Source: a virus. From it: a stretch of DNA of 27,313 nt. Within the stretch, counting starts at the first letter, position 1, and the number at the start of each line of letters is the position of its first letter. The position numbers and the translations under genes are program-made. A model generated the notes under the pieces. That model was given only the letters and a program-made list of their open reading frames with translations, was not told the origin of the DNA and did not search any database. The stretch covers positions 1 to 27,313 of IMG/VR virus record IMGVR_UViG_3300025101_000141. One strand, written 5' to 3'. Shown here one piece after another: positions 1-7,595 of the stretch.

Positions 1-1416
1 CATTGCCAAATCATCATGACATCCATCCTCTGCTTCAAAGGAATTATTTTTTGAAATAAAAGTTGTAAGTTCTGATATGATATCTAAATCATTGAAAAGA
101 AGTTTATTCTCCTCAATCATAGTTTTTAGATTTAATGCTCCAACTTTTTTAACTGTCTTTGACATCTTAACGCCAAGTTGCGTTTTCTTACCAGAAAAAC
201 CTTGTCCTACAACTTGTCCTGCTCTACCTCTCATAGAACACATTAGAACATTTTGATATTCTAGATCATAATGAAGTAGTGATGCTACTTGATCTCCAAC
301 ATCATTAACTTCGCATAGAATATACGCACTATTATAATTTTTTGCTACTTCATATATGATGTTGGGAAATAACATCGGTTTAATGTCATTATTTCTATAT
401 TTTGCAACTATTTTATGTGGGAATGATGTAATATCTGCACATATAAAAGCTGAATAATCTTCTCCAACACCTCTAGCAACGTCAACTGTTATTATGTAAT
501 CATGATCTTTCTGAGGATCTTCATAAACGTCTAATCCAGCGTTTGATTTAAGTGGAGCATCATATATTAAAGATTTTAATTTGCTAGCAGCAATAAGTGT
601 GTCAATAGATCCTAAAAACTCACACTCAAACTCAATTTTGAACTGCTGTTCAGAAGTGTTTGCTATAGTTTGTTCTTTCCATGCCTCATCCCTACCTGGA
701 ACTTCGCTCCAGTGAACATCTGTTGGAATATATTCATTCTTACTTTTTTCTGCATCACTCCACATACGGTAGAAGTGGTTCATACCGTGAGGAGTGGATA
801 CGATAATTACCTTGGTGTTTTTACCAGAAGTAATAGTAGGATAAACAGAGGCAAAGAATGAGTCAGCAATGTGATTTGGGACAAACGCGAATTCGTCGAG
901 AAAGAGGATGTTAAATGACATACCTCGGACAGCACTTGCAGACGTAGAAGCTGCCAATATTTTACTGCCATTCTCTAACTCCAGTGATCCTTTATTCCAT
1001 GCAATAATACCCTGCTGCATCCACTTAGGCAAGTTTTCATATGCAGTTTGTAATCTACCTAAAAGTTCCCTAGCTGTTGCTGCTTTGTTAGCCAATATGC
1101 CGATATTAACGCTGTCATTAAAAACCGCGTAGTGCAGAAGATAAGAAACCACCGTAGTAGACTTTCCAGTCTGACGCGGCATTTTGCAGATGTTAAATCT
1201 ATTTTCATGGAAGTTATTAATTAACTTTTCCTGAAATCGATATGGTTTGAACGGAACAAGTCCTTCATCCAAACTAACAATCTTTACATACTTATTAGCA
1301 AAATAAACTGGATCCCGTTGGCACTGAACAAATTCAATGATTTGCTCTTCGGTGAACTCAATCGGGGTATTTGCTTTTTTTAGATTAGGATTGCCAAGAT
1401 ATACATTATCAGACAT
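1..1416 (-). CDS. 17: Terminase large subunit gp17 (C-terminus cut by window edge)
   Basis: This is the ATP-driven DNA-packaging motor and headful nuclease of T4-like phages, which docks on the portal of the prohead. The 472 codons in the window stay open to base 1. Seen: a Walker A loop MPRQTGKST at about residues 79-87, a Walker B ILFLDEFAF at 170-178, and a coupling motif IIVSTPHGMNHFY at 204-216. The RNase H-like nuclease acidic residues appear as VDVARGVGEDY (Asp312), CEVND (Glu369) and CHDDLAM (Asp468/469), matching T4 gp17 landmarks. T4 gp17 has 610 residues and cyanophage versions are somewhat shorter, so the missing part is probably only the distal C-terminus. The start ATG is 6 bases after the stop of the preceding gene, with no strong Shine-Dalgarno. 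An imperfect late motif AATAAATC lies 28 bases upstream inside that gene. Unlike T4, gp16 is not the immediate neighbour. Confidence 0.97.
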   Translation of the reverse strand, partial: MSDNVYLGNPNLKKANTPIEFTEEQIIEFVQCQRDPVYFANKYVKIVSLDEGLVPFKPYRFQEKLINNFHENRFNICKMPRQTGKSTTVVSYLLHYAVFNDSVNIGILANKAATARELLGRLQTAYENLPKWMQQGIIAWNKGSLELENGSKILAASTSASAVRGMSFNILFLDEFAFVPNHIADSFFASVYPTITSGKNTKVIIVSTPHGMNHFYRMWSDAEKSKNEYIPTDVHWSEVPGRDEAWKEQTIANTSEQQFKIEFECEFLGSIDTLIAASKLKSLIYDAPLKSNAGLDVYEDPQKDHDYIITVDVARGVGEDYSAFICADITSFPHKIVAKYRNNDIKPMLFPNIIYEVAKNYNSAYILCEVNDVGDQVASLLHYDLEYQNVLMCSMRGRAGQVVGQGFSGKKTQLGVKMSKTVKKVGALNLKTMIEENKLLFNDLDIISELTTFISKNNSFEAEDGCHDDLAM

Positions 1417-1422
1417 AAGTTA

Positions 1423-3135
1423 TCAACAGTTCCAGGCTCTTAATGATTTATTGATTCTGCTATCGGGATCGTTAGCAGTTTTCTTAGAGGTAAGTTTTTT
1501 CTTCATACCTTTCATTCTTGCACAGAATGATGCTCTTCTTTTGTTGCCAACTTTTTTTGAAGGTGCTTTGAGATCAGAACCTGGATTTTCTCTTTCATAG
1601 GACTTACGTCCTTTTTCATTAAGTCCACCCTCTTTATTTTTACCTGCCTTTCTTGTCCAAGCAGCAGTCTTTTCAATTAATGCCCCTTCGGTGTCCTCAA
1701 GGATTTCTCCTGATGCTGTTGTGTTAGTTGTAGTAACTTCATCAACTGTTCCGACTTCTCCTGTTCTTTCTTCAGTGACTTTGAGAATTGGTTGTCCTGG
1801 TTCATAGTCCGAGACTCTGAAAAACGTTAGTTTTGCGCCAGGATAAACTTTGTTAATTTGATCAATAACGTCGGATCTACTGGGAATACCAACTTTAGGG
1901 AAGAACATCTTAATCATAAATGTTCTGCCTCTAAAGACAAAATTTACATCAATGATGTTACCAATTTTAGCCGGAAGTCTTACTGCTTCTTCAACCGACT
2001 CTTTTCTAGTTTTTTTCTTTTTGACACAGTTTGGATATCTTTTTCCAAACATAGTCTTCATACCCTTTTTTTCATAACCAGGCCAGCACTTCTCATCGAG
2101 TGATGTCTCTTCTTTAGCGAGATCACCAAATCTTTCGCGATGCTTCCTTAGTTTCATAGATTGATCACGAAACTCTTTCTTGGATTCGTAACCACTCTTT
2201 TTTGATCCGTCTTTGATAGAGGAACCTCTACCAAGAGATTTACGTTCAGATGACTGTGACAGTTTTGTCTTGTCACCATATTGTGTTTTAAACTTTTCAG
2301 TAAGTTCGCCCCAGGTAAGTCCTTCAGACTTATTTCCCCAGTTTGCGGCACCTACTTTTCGACATTTGACTAGTGCTCCTGACGCATATGCACTAGGCCA
2401 AACACTATAACGAGATTTTACTTTATGGTAACAGGCATCTTTAGTTCCACTACCCTTACCTTTTTTATCCGAACCCTCTGATATACCTGCTTTTCTGAGT
2501 CTTTTTGCTTGACTCTTATGCATTTCAACTGCTTTGTCTAATTCTTTTGCGATACCCTTTACATTTTTAGGGTGATCTTTTCCTTCTTTCATTGATTTTT
2601 TCCGAGGGCTGTCGGTACTTACATATGTTGGTTTAGCAGCTCCAGTTTTTTGTGGTTGTCCTGGATCTGCTTTTCTTTTTCTTCTCTGTGCAGACTTCCT
2701 TTCGGCGTCTGTCATAGATGCTCTTTTTGCTGAAGACACACATTTAGGTGTTGACTTCTGTCCTGGTTGACGAGCACAGGGTTTACCGGATACGACTTGT
2801 ACCCATCCTGGTTTTCCTCCTTTTGAACGAGAACCCTTAAACCATTGACGAAGATCTCCGCCCTCATAAACTACTTCTTCACCCATACCCCCGCCAGCAC
2901 CACCATTACCGTTGCCACCGCCGCCGTTGCCACCATTACCATTACCAAGGCCGCTTCCATTTCCGTTGCCATTTCCGTTACCATTCCCATTTCCGTTACC
3001 ATTTTTATTGGTTTCAGATTCAGTGTCGGTGTCTTTTGCAAGCATACCTCTTCCACCCACATGGTATCCCATGGGAATCTTCTTACATTTTTTATCAGTG
3101 AAACAGTAATACTGTCCAGCAGGACACTTTTTCAT
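1423..3135 (-). CDS. Modular Cys/Lys-rich mosaic protein with Gly-Asn linker, function unknown
   Basis: A 570-residue basic protein without a recognised enzymatic fold. It looks like a string of short modules. Residues 1-35 hold three cysteines (KKCPAGQYYCFTDKKC). Residues 45-83 are an Asn-Gly/Gly linker. Residues 90-176 contain EGGDLRQWFKGS and GKPCARQPGQKSTPKC. Residues 234-270 contain ACYHKVKSRYSVWPSAY and ALVKCRKVGAANWG. Residues 349-377 contain KCWPGYEKKGMKTMFGK and PNCVKKK. Residues 386-452 are a small, less basic globular segment. Residues 491-570 end in SFCARMKGMKKKLTSKKT and INKSLRAWNC. From memory, several of these modules recur in cyanophage hypothetical or structural proteins, and the last resembles a domain of unknown function (DUF6321-like; the label is uncertain). 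A late promoter motif 21 bases upstream and its place between virion genes and gp17 suggest a late, perhaps virion-associated or DNA-binding product; that role is inference. Confidence 0.85.
   Translation of the reverse strand: MKKCPAGQYYCFTDKKCKKIPMGYHVGGRGMLAKDTDTESETNKNGNGNGNGNGNGNGNGSGLGNGNGGNGGGGNGNGGAGGGMGEEVVYEGGDLRQWFKGSRSKGGKPGWVQVVSGKPCARQPGQKSTPKCVSSAKRASMTDAERKSAQRRKRKADPGQPQKTGAAKPTYVSTDSPRKKSMKEGKDHPKNVKGIAKELDKAVEMHKSQAKRLRKAGISEGSDKKGKGSGTKDACYHKVKSRYSVWPSAYASGALVKCRKVGAANWGNKSEGLTWGELTEKFKTQYGDKTKLSQSSERKSLGRGSSIKDGSKKSGYESKKEFRDQSMKLRKHRERFGDLAKEETSLDEKCWPGYEKKGMKTMFGKRYPNCVKKKKTRKESVEEAVRLPAKIGNIIDVNFVFRGRTFMIKMFFPKVGIPSRSDVIDQINKVYPGAKLTFFRVSDYEPGQPILKVTEERTGEVGTVDEVTTTNTTASGEILEDTEGALIEKTAAWTRKAGKNKEGGLNEKGRKSYERENPGSDLKAPSKKVGNKRRASFCARMKGMKKKLTSKKTANDPDSRINKSLRAWNC
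2887..3003 (-). repeat. Hexanucleotide-like repeat encoding Asn-Gly linker
   Basis: Within the 570-residue gene, alternating AAY and GGN codons encode about ten Asn-Gly units followed by Gly-rich units (residues 45-83). The DNA is a degenerate 6-base tandem repeat, markedly more GC-rich than its surroundings. It is likely a flexible linker and prone to length change by slippage. Confidence 0.9.
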
Positions 3136-3156
3136 AAGAAACTAGTAGTCTCGTAT

Positions 3157-3164
3157 TATTTAGC
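3157..3164 (-). promoter_or_regulatory. Late promoter motif GCTAAATA
   Basis: Read on the minus strand this is GCTAAATA, one mismatch from the T4-like cyanophage late motif NATAAATA recognised by the gp55-type sigma factor. It lies 21 bases upstream of the ATG at 3135, in the largest intergenic gap of the window (92 bases). That supports a separate late transcript for the 570-residue gene and gp17. Confidence 0.55.
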
Positions 3165-3231
3165 AATCATTGAAGACTGAGCCAACTCTAGATCCTGCTG
3201 CTTCAGACATAAACTGTTTAAAACTTTTTAT
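3160..3231 (-). pseudogene. Vestigial short reading frame with lost start codon
   Basis: In the 92-base gap a reading frame gives KSFKQFMSEAAGSRVGSVF and ends NDC plus stop at 3160-3162. In the position of the start codon is ATA (3229-3231), overlapping the stop of the preceding gene. If this were ATG, the junction would be ATGA, the same coupling used between gp15 and gp16, and the peptide would begin MKSFKQFMSEA. From memory that resembles the conserved N-terminus of many cyanophage proteins. An internal ATG at 3208-3210 could give a 16-residue peptide, but no Shine-Dalgarno is visible. It is either a remnant or chance. Confidence 0.3.
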
Positions 3232-3593
3232 GCGTTCAATGCAGTGTAAATAACGCTAAAGGTTGTTAAACCAGCAGATGCGGGATATGCTAAAAGTCTT
3301 AACTGTCCAGCACTCAAGTCTGCTGAGAAAGTGGCTATACCTGAAGGTGCCTGAAGTGTTCCATACTCAGTAACATGTGCCGAGGTGCCATCATGCATTG
3401 CTCTGACAATGGTAGAGTTGAAATTACTAGATTGAGTCACTTGTACATTAAACTCAACCGACTGATATTTTGGTGCCGAAAGAGATACAAGCGCAGTCTC
3501 ACTAGTAGTGGCAGTTGTAGTCACACCTGACTGAACAATACCACCAACCATATCTAAGTTAGTTTTTGTTAATGAACCTACGATGTATGGCAT
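3228..3593 (-). CDS. Small beta-rich virion protein with HDGT/EYG module
   Basis: A 121-residue protein of predicted beta character, without signal peptide or membrane segment. Residues 42-118 form one copy of a module with landmarks MHDGTSAHVTEYG (66-78) and a run ending LLAYPASAGLTTFSV (100-114). Three further copies lie inside the giant protein at 20764-27313, where the landmarks read VHNGSIAEVLNYG, IHDGTDAQLLEYG and VNDDSRTFITEYG. This indicates a virion component, plausibly a tail-fibre or baseplate decoration made of a single domain. Its ATG is one base after the stop of the upstream gene (TAAAATG), so translation is probably coupled. The exact function is unknown. Confidence 0.85.
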   Translation of the reverse strand: MPYIVGSLTKTNLDMVGGIVQSGVTTTATTSETALVSLSAPKYQSVEFNVQVTQSSNFNSTIVRAMHDGTSAHVTEYGTLQAPSGIATFSADLSAGQLRLLAYPASAGLTTFSVIYTALNA

Positions 3594-3594
3594 T

Positions 3595-3927
3595 TTACGT
3601 TGCTGTCTCTAGGATACTTAAAATACACTTAAGTGTGCTATTTGCACTAGCAGTAACTTTTACTGCATCACTTGTTTCTAAAACCAATTTTCCACTCAAA
3701 GGAACAAAAGCATCATTAATAGGAACATTAGCGTCCTTAATAATTTCAGTGTCAGTTCCTGATCTAGCGTGCTTCATCGTAACGGTGGCATCTGAAGAAC
3801 CAACGTTTGCTACGTGTGCATATAGAAGGATGGCAGTATAACCTGTGGGCGCAGTGTACATTGTCTGCTCATCACTTGTGAGTTCTAACGTAACTGTTTG
3901 GAATCTATTGAGTGCTAATTGTGCCAT
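3595..3927 (-). CDS. Small beta-rich structural protein, function unknown
   Basis: A 110-residue protein with alternating hydrophobic/Thr-Ser segments typical of a beta-sandwich. It begins MAQLALNRFQTVTLELTSD and contains TAILLYAHVANVGSSDATVTM. It resembles small conserved virion proteins of marine T4-like phages that sit next to fibre-like genes (recollection, not a search). The ATG lies one base after the stop of the 1067-residue gene (TAAGATG), and the next gene starts one base after its stop. The three genes therefore form a tightly coupled unit, and the product may cap or accompany the large fibre-like protein. It does not contain the HDGT/EYG landmark of its downstream neighbour. Confidence 0.8.
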   Translation of the reverse strand: MAQLALNRFQTVTLELTSDEQTMYTAPTGYTAILLYAHVANVGSSDATVTMKHARSGTDTEIIKDANVPINDAFVPLSGKLVLETSDAVKVTASANSTLKCILSILETAT

Positions 3928-3928
3928 C

Positions 3929-6900
3929 TTAACTCAGTGCTAAAATAAACGGTGTCATTTCTGTAAATAAACTTCTGGAAAATGCTCTACCACTAATTGT
4001 ACCAGTATTCTGGTTAATTTGTAAGTCATCACCTATTCTAAAGTTACCAGACTGATCGGTGCTGGTATAAACCACGTTTCCTCCGTTTAATTTTTTAACC
4101 TCATTTGCTTGAATAGTAACGCCACCACGTTTTGGAGTTGCCTCTGTAATAGTGTTGCCGGATCCGATATACTCAAAAGTATGTGAACTAGCAATAATTT
4201 TGCTTTGCTGGAAGAAATGAACCGATGTTCCTACACCAACTGCGTTGATCAAGTTTTCTTCAAGAGTTAATGTAGTAATTCCAGATACTATTGGTGTCGA
4301 ACTATTTATTGTATAGTAAATGGGTGCCATTACAGCAGTGGCAGTTGCACGATTATTTCCTACATCGGGGGCACTAATAGTGACAGTTGGTGTTGATTGA
4401 TATTGAGAACCACTACTAATAATGGTAATAGATGCAACACTTTCTCCTTCAAGAGTAGCAAATGCTGTTGCAGTCTCTCCACTTACTCCTGTGGGATCAG
4501 CGACTGTTACTGTAGGAGTAGAAGTGTATCCTGTTCCACCAGAACCAACTGTAATAGACTCTACAGACTCAAATAGTTCTCCGAAGAATACAATCTGTCC
4601 ATCATAAGGACGTGTAGTTGTTGTACCAACGTTGATAGTTACGTTGTCCTGTGCAGCATCAGCAGCAGAAGTACAAGTGCCAATAAACTGCAAGTCACCT
4701 TTACCATCAGCAACTAAACCAAGCGTACCAAAACTACAGTTACTATTAGCAACGTCTGCTTGTCCACCAGCGTGACAGGTTATTGCTTTATCACAACAGA
4801 TAGTAAAGACTGACACTAACTGAGCATAACCCTCATTGGTTACTGCAACACCAACACCACCCTGATTATATTGAGTGAATGCATCAACATTCATTGACTT
4901 AGTTTTGACTGCTAAGGCTCCATCAACTCTAATACCAGTACCCGTGGTAGTGTCACTAGTGCAGTTCTGAACATAGGGCCCTTTCCACTTACCACCACCT
5001 ACGTTTGTAGCGCCACCACTTGGGAATGCTACAGCGGCAGAGGGTGCGAGATGTCCTGAGAACGTCATATTCTGTAACTTGCAACCTTTATTAACATGGA
5101 ATATATCAGAGGTTGCATTGTTCGGTAAAATCTTACAAGTTCTTAAGTCATCACCCACTACTGCACTAAAAGCAGGAAGTTCAATAGGATTATCTTCAAC
5201 ATAGTTGCCAGACATCACTTTAATAACTGAACCCGATGATGCTACAGAAACGGCACTCTTAATAGTGAGTTTAGCATTGTCAATAGACGTTCCGTTATTA
5301 TCATCATTTCCATCTTTTGCAACATAGAAAACATTAGGTGCTGAGTTAATACCGGTTGCACCAGCGTTAATGGTAACATTATCACCAATGGTTACGCTAG
5401 AGTTTGAAATTGTGACAATACCAGTCGTAATGGTATTATTATCACCGTCAATGGTAACAGATGCACTACCAACGGTTAACAGTCCAACAATTCTTGCATC
5501 ACCGTTTACTACTAATGCCGTAGTGGCAGTACCAGTATTAACTATAAGTCCACTACGGAATGTACTTATTCCAAGGGAATCAACGTGAGTAACATCATCG
5601 TATGTGATGGTTCCAGCAACGTTTACGTTAGTAAAGTTACCAGTAGTCACCGTGATAGCGATACCACTGATAAAGTCAGTGCTTGCTACTCCAGTGCCGC
5701 CACCACCACCACCGAGAGCGGTGCTTGCAATACCTACCCACTTATTACCGTTGTAGATAAGAAGTTTATTTGTACCAGTTGATTCATCAAAGGTAACATC
5801 ATCAAGATCTTTGATGAATCCAGCACCACCTCCACCAATTGATGATAGTTGATATTGAACTCTCTCTACAAATATCTTATAGTGTTTTTGAAGTTGATCA
5901 AGAGTTACAAAATTCTGATCAATAGGAGTTAATGGATCTGGATTATTTGTATCTGGGGGATCTTCTCCAAGAGGAACATTAGTCTCTGCAAGTAATTGCT
6001 GTTCTTCTTTTAATTGCTTTTGAGATGACTTAATCTCTTCTACAATTTTGTAAAGTCCTTTGATGTCAGATTTTACGTAGTCAATATCTTTATCATAATA
6101 CTTGACTTCTGGAAGTTCTGAGATCTCTTCTCTTAACTCAGTAAAATACTTTAGGAGTAACTCATCAGTCTTAGTGCTGGTGTAGTTGATCTCCTTAAGT
6201 TCTTTATTAATATTCTGCTTAAGGGTATTATATTCACCAAGAATTTGTTTTTTAAGTTTGCGATCATCATCTTTAAACTCTTTATGATACTCCCACATTT
6301 TGAGAGATGATGATCTGAGTTCTTTCCAAATTTTATCTTTCTCTTCATCAATACGAACATTTACTTTTTTATCAAGATCCTTGACATTTGATTCAATTTT
6401 GATTGAATTATTAAAGTATTTTGTCTCTACATTTTCGGTAAGTTGTTCTATATCAAATTGAACTTTTCCTCTTAAACCATCGATAGTATCATTGACTTTT
6501 ACAAAGTCATCATCAATAACACTAAATGTTTTTCCGATCCAGGAAAAATCTGGAACTTCATTAACCTCATTTACCCATTTAGGGAACTTGGGGATAGATT
6601 CCTTTACCCTCTCAATATCTTCTTTGATTGAGAGTAAATCATCTTCATAATATTTTGGTTCAGGAAGATTTGCTACCTCTTGAATGACAGAATCAATTCT
6701 ATCTTCAATATTTTGAACTTGTTCATCATAATATTTTACTTCTGGAAGTTCATCGATTTTTGATTCGATAAACTCTTTTACTTGATCAATTTGATCACAA
6801 ACTGCTTCGAGTTCGTCATCATAATATTTTACTTCGGGAACCTCAGGAATATCTTCCCTTAACTGATCAATTACTTCGCAAAGTGCTTCAAGTTGATCAT

Positions 6901-7132
6901 CATAATATCTTACTTCAGGAATCTCAGGAATATCTTTCCTAACATCACTGATAAGATGTAAAATTTCTGTAAGATCTACAGTAGATTCCACAACTTCTGG
7001 TTCTACTGCTTCTTCTATTTTTTCTTCGACTTCTTCCTTTTCTACCTCAATATAATCTTCTATAGAGGGCAAATCCCCTTCTACAAGATAGTCATCAAGT
7101 GATGGCAAATTTTTATCTTCAGCCTGCGCCAT
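3929..7132 (-). CDS. Large fibre-like virion protein: coiled-coil N-terminus, beta-helix C-terminus
   Basis: This 1067-residue protein has two clearly different halves. Residues 1-50 are acidic and contain a doublet LPSLDDYL/LPSIEDYI. Residues 55-380 are charged, helical coiled-coil sequence. It is punctuated by PEVKYYD-type motifs at about 70, 97, 128, 155 and 339, with a weak one near 235. After a Pro/Asp linker (385-405) and Gly clusters (433-436, 474-479), residues 490-600 are Thr/Val/Gly-rich with short repeating beta strands. Residues 600-850 contain FYVAKDGNDDNNGTS and GDDLRTCKILPNNATSDIF, resembling parallel beta-helix tailspike-like domains. Residues 853-922 hold two GYTSTPTVTV-type repeats, and the C-terminus is a conserved-looking tail, GNFRIGDDLQINQNTGTISG. 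It is probably a neck/whisker or tail-fibre component; the attachment site is unknown. A GATAAATA late motif lies 44 bases upstream. Confidence 0.9.
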   Translation of the reverse strand: MAQAEDKNLPSLDDYLVEGDLPSIEDYIEVEKEEVEEKIEEAVEPEVVESTVDLTEILHLISDVRKDIPEIPEVRYYDDQLEALCEVIDQLREDIPEVPEVKYYDDELEAVCDQIDQVKEFIESKIDELPEVKYYDEQVQNIEDRIDSVIQEVANLPEPKYYEDDLLSIKEDIERVKESIPKFPKWVNEVNEVPDFSWIGKTFSVIDDDFVKVNDTIDGLRGKVQFDIEQLTENVETKYFNNSIKIESNVKDLDKKVNVRIDEEKDKIWKELRSSSLKMWEYHKEFKDDDRKLKKQILGEYNTLKQNINKELKEINYTSTKTDELLLKYFTELREEISELPEVKYYDKDIDYVKSDIKGLYKIVEEIKSSQKQLKEEQQLLAETNVPLGEDPPDTNNPDPLTPIDQNFVTLDQLQKHYKIFVERVQYQLSSIGGGGAGFIKDLDDVTFDESTGTNKLLIYNGNKWVGIASTALGGGGGGTGVASTDFISGIAITVTTGNFTNVNVAGTITYDDVTHVDSLGISTFRSGLIVNTGTATTALVVNGDARIVGLLTVGSASVTIDGDNNTITTGIVTISNSSVTIGDNVTINAGATGINSAPNVFYVAKDGNDDNNGTSIDNAKLTIKSAVSVASSGSVIKVMSGNYVEDNPIELPAFSAVVGDDLRTCKILPNNATSDIFHVNKGCKLQNMTFSGHLAPSAAVAFPSGGATNVGGGKWKGPYVQNCTSDTTTGTGIRVDGALAVKTKSMNVDAFTQYNQGGVGVAVTNEGYAQLVSVFTICCDKAITCHAGGQADVANSNCSFGTLGLVADGKGDLQFIGTCTSAADAAQDNVTINVGTTTTRPYDGQIVFFGELFESVESITVGSGGTGYTSTPTVTVADPTGVSGETATAFATLEGESVASITIISSGSQYQSTPTVTISAPDVGNNRATATAVMAPIYYTINSSTPIVSGITTLTLEENLINAVGVGTSVHFFQQSKIIASSHTFEYIGSGNTITEATPKRGGVTIQANEVKKLNGGNVVYTSTDQSGNFRIGDDLQINQNTGTISGRAFSRSLFTEMTPFILALS
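6632..6925 (-). repeat. PEVKYYD protein repeats in coiled-coil region
   Basis: Four successive units start with IPEVRYYDDQLE, VPEVKYYDDELE, LPEVKYYDEQVQ and LPEPKYYEDDLL, spaced 27, 31 and 27 residues apart. A fifth clear copy (LPEVKYYDKDID) lies at residues 340-351, and a degenerate one (ETKYFNNSI) near 236. Each Pro-Glu/Tyr-Tyr knot interrupts a helical stretch, consistent with a segmented coiled-coil shaft. Confidence 0.85.
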
Positions 7133-7175
7133 TAAAATATTAGTAAGATTACTTTGGGTTTTCTCACCCTATAGT

Positions 7176-7595
7176 TTATTTATCTTCTTTCTTATTCTGC
7201 TTTAAAAGTTTGGCGAGATCTGCTGTAGAACCAACAAAAAGTGCATTTGTTACATTTGTAGGGCCTTTGGAATTCGACTCCTCTTCAACATCCTTTAGTT
7301 TTTTCTGCAAGTCAAGAAGTTTATCAGTTGCATCAGCAACACTCTTAATCAATTGTCCTGCAACTTCATATGCCCTTGCTTGCTCAGTTTCTTGTGCAAG
7401 TTCAAGTATTCCATTAACTGCTTCTTGCCCCTTTTCGATCAAAGAATAAAGATTACCTCTTGTGTATTCATAATCTTTTCTAGTGTCTGTTTTAATTCCA
7501 TCAACTTCTTTTTGAACAGGTTTTATCTGTTCAGGTTCACTAGAAACAATCTCACTGGATACATCAAACGCTTCATTTAAGCTATCAAAACTCAT
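7176..7595 (-). CDS. 16: Terminase small subunit gp16
   Basis: A 139-residue, mainly helical protein, slightly shorter than T4 gp16 (164). It begins MSFDSLNEAFDVSSE, has a central helical hairpin (residues 42-105, containing NLYSLIEKGQEAVNGILELA and QLIKSVADATDKLLDLQKKL), and ends in a charged Lys-rich tail. Position directly after gp15, size and helical design identify the small terminase, which forms a ring that recognises or feeds DNA to gp17 and modulates its ATPase. Its ATG overlaps the gp15 stop by four bases (ATGA), indicating translational coupling. The family match to the T4 gp16 packaging protein (Pfam DNA_Packaging) is from memory. It is separated from gp17 by four genes, unlike the adjacent 16-17 pair of T4. 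Confidence 0.88.
   Translation of the reverse strand: MSFDSLNEAFDVSSEIVSSEPEQIKPVQKEVDGIKTDTRKDYEYTRGNLYSLIEKGQEAVNGILELAQETEQARAYEVAGQLIKSVADATDKLLDLQKKLKDVEEESNSKGPTNVTNALFVGSTADLAKLLKQNKKEDK
7177..7184 (-). promoter_or_regulatory. Late promoter motif GATAAATA
   Basis: A perfect NATAAATA match on the minus strand, overlapping the gp16 stop codon and 44 bases upstream of the ATG at 7132. The expected leader contains a small inverted repeat, GGGT-GAGAAA-ACCC (7156-7169). No clear Shine-Dalgarno precedes the ATG. Confidence 0.65.

Noticed and set aside
1445-1452. AATAAATC as a late promoter for gp17
   Set aside because: The last base mismatches the NATAAATA core and it lies inside the upstream coding sequence. 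Spacing (28 bases) is plausible but the match is too weak to list as a feature.
2845-3180. Plus-strand open frames opposite the Asn-Gly repeat (Pro/Leu- or Thr/Ala-rich translations)
   Set aside because: They are the antisense of a low-complexity repeat inside the 570-residue gene. No plus-strand gene is otherwise supported, and the translations are compositional artefacts.
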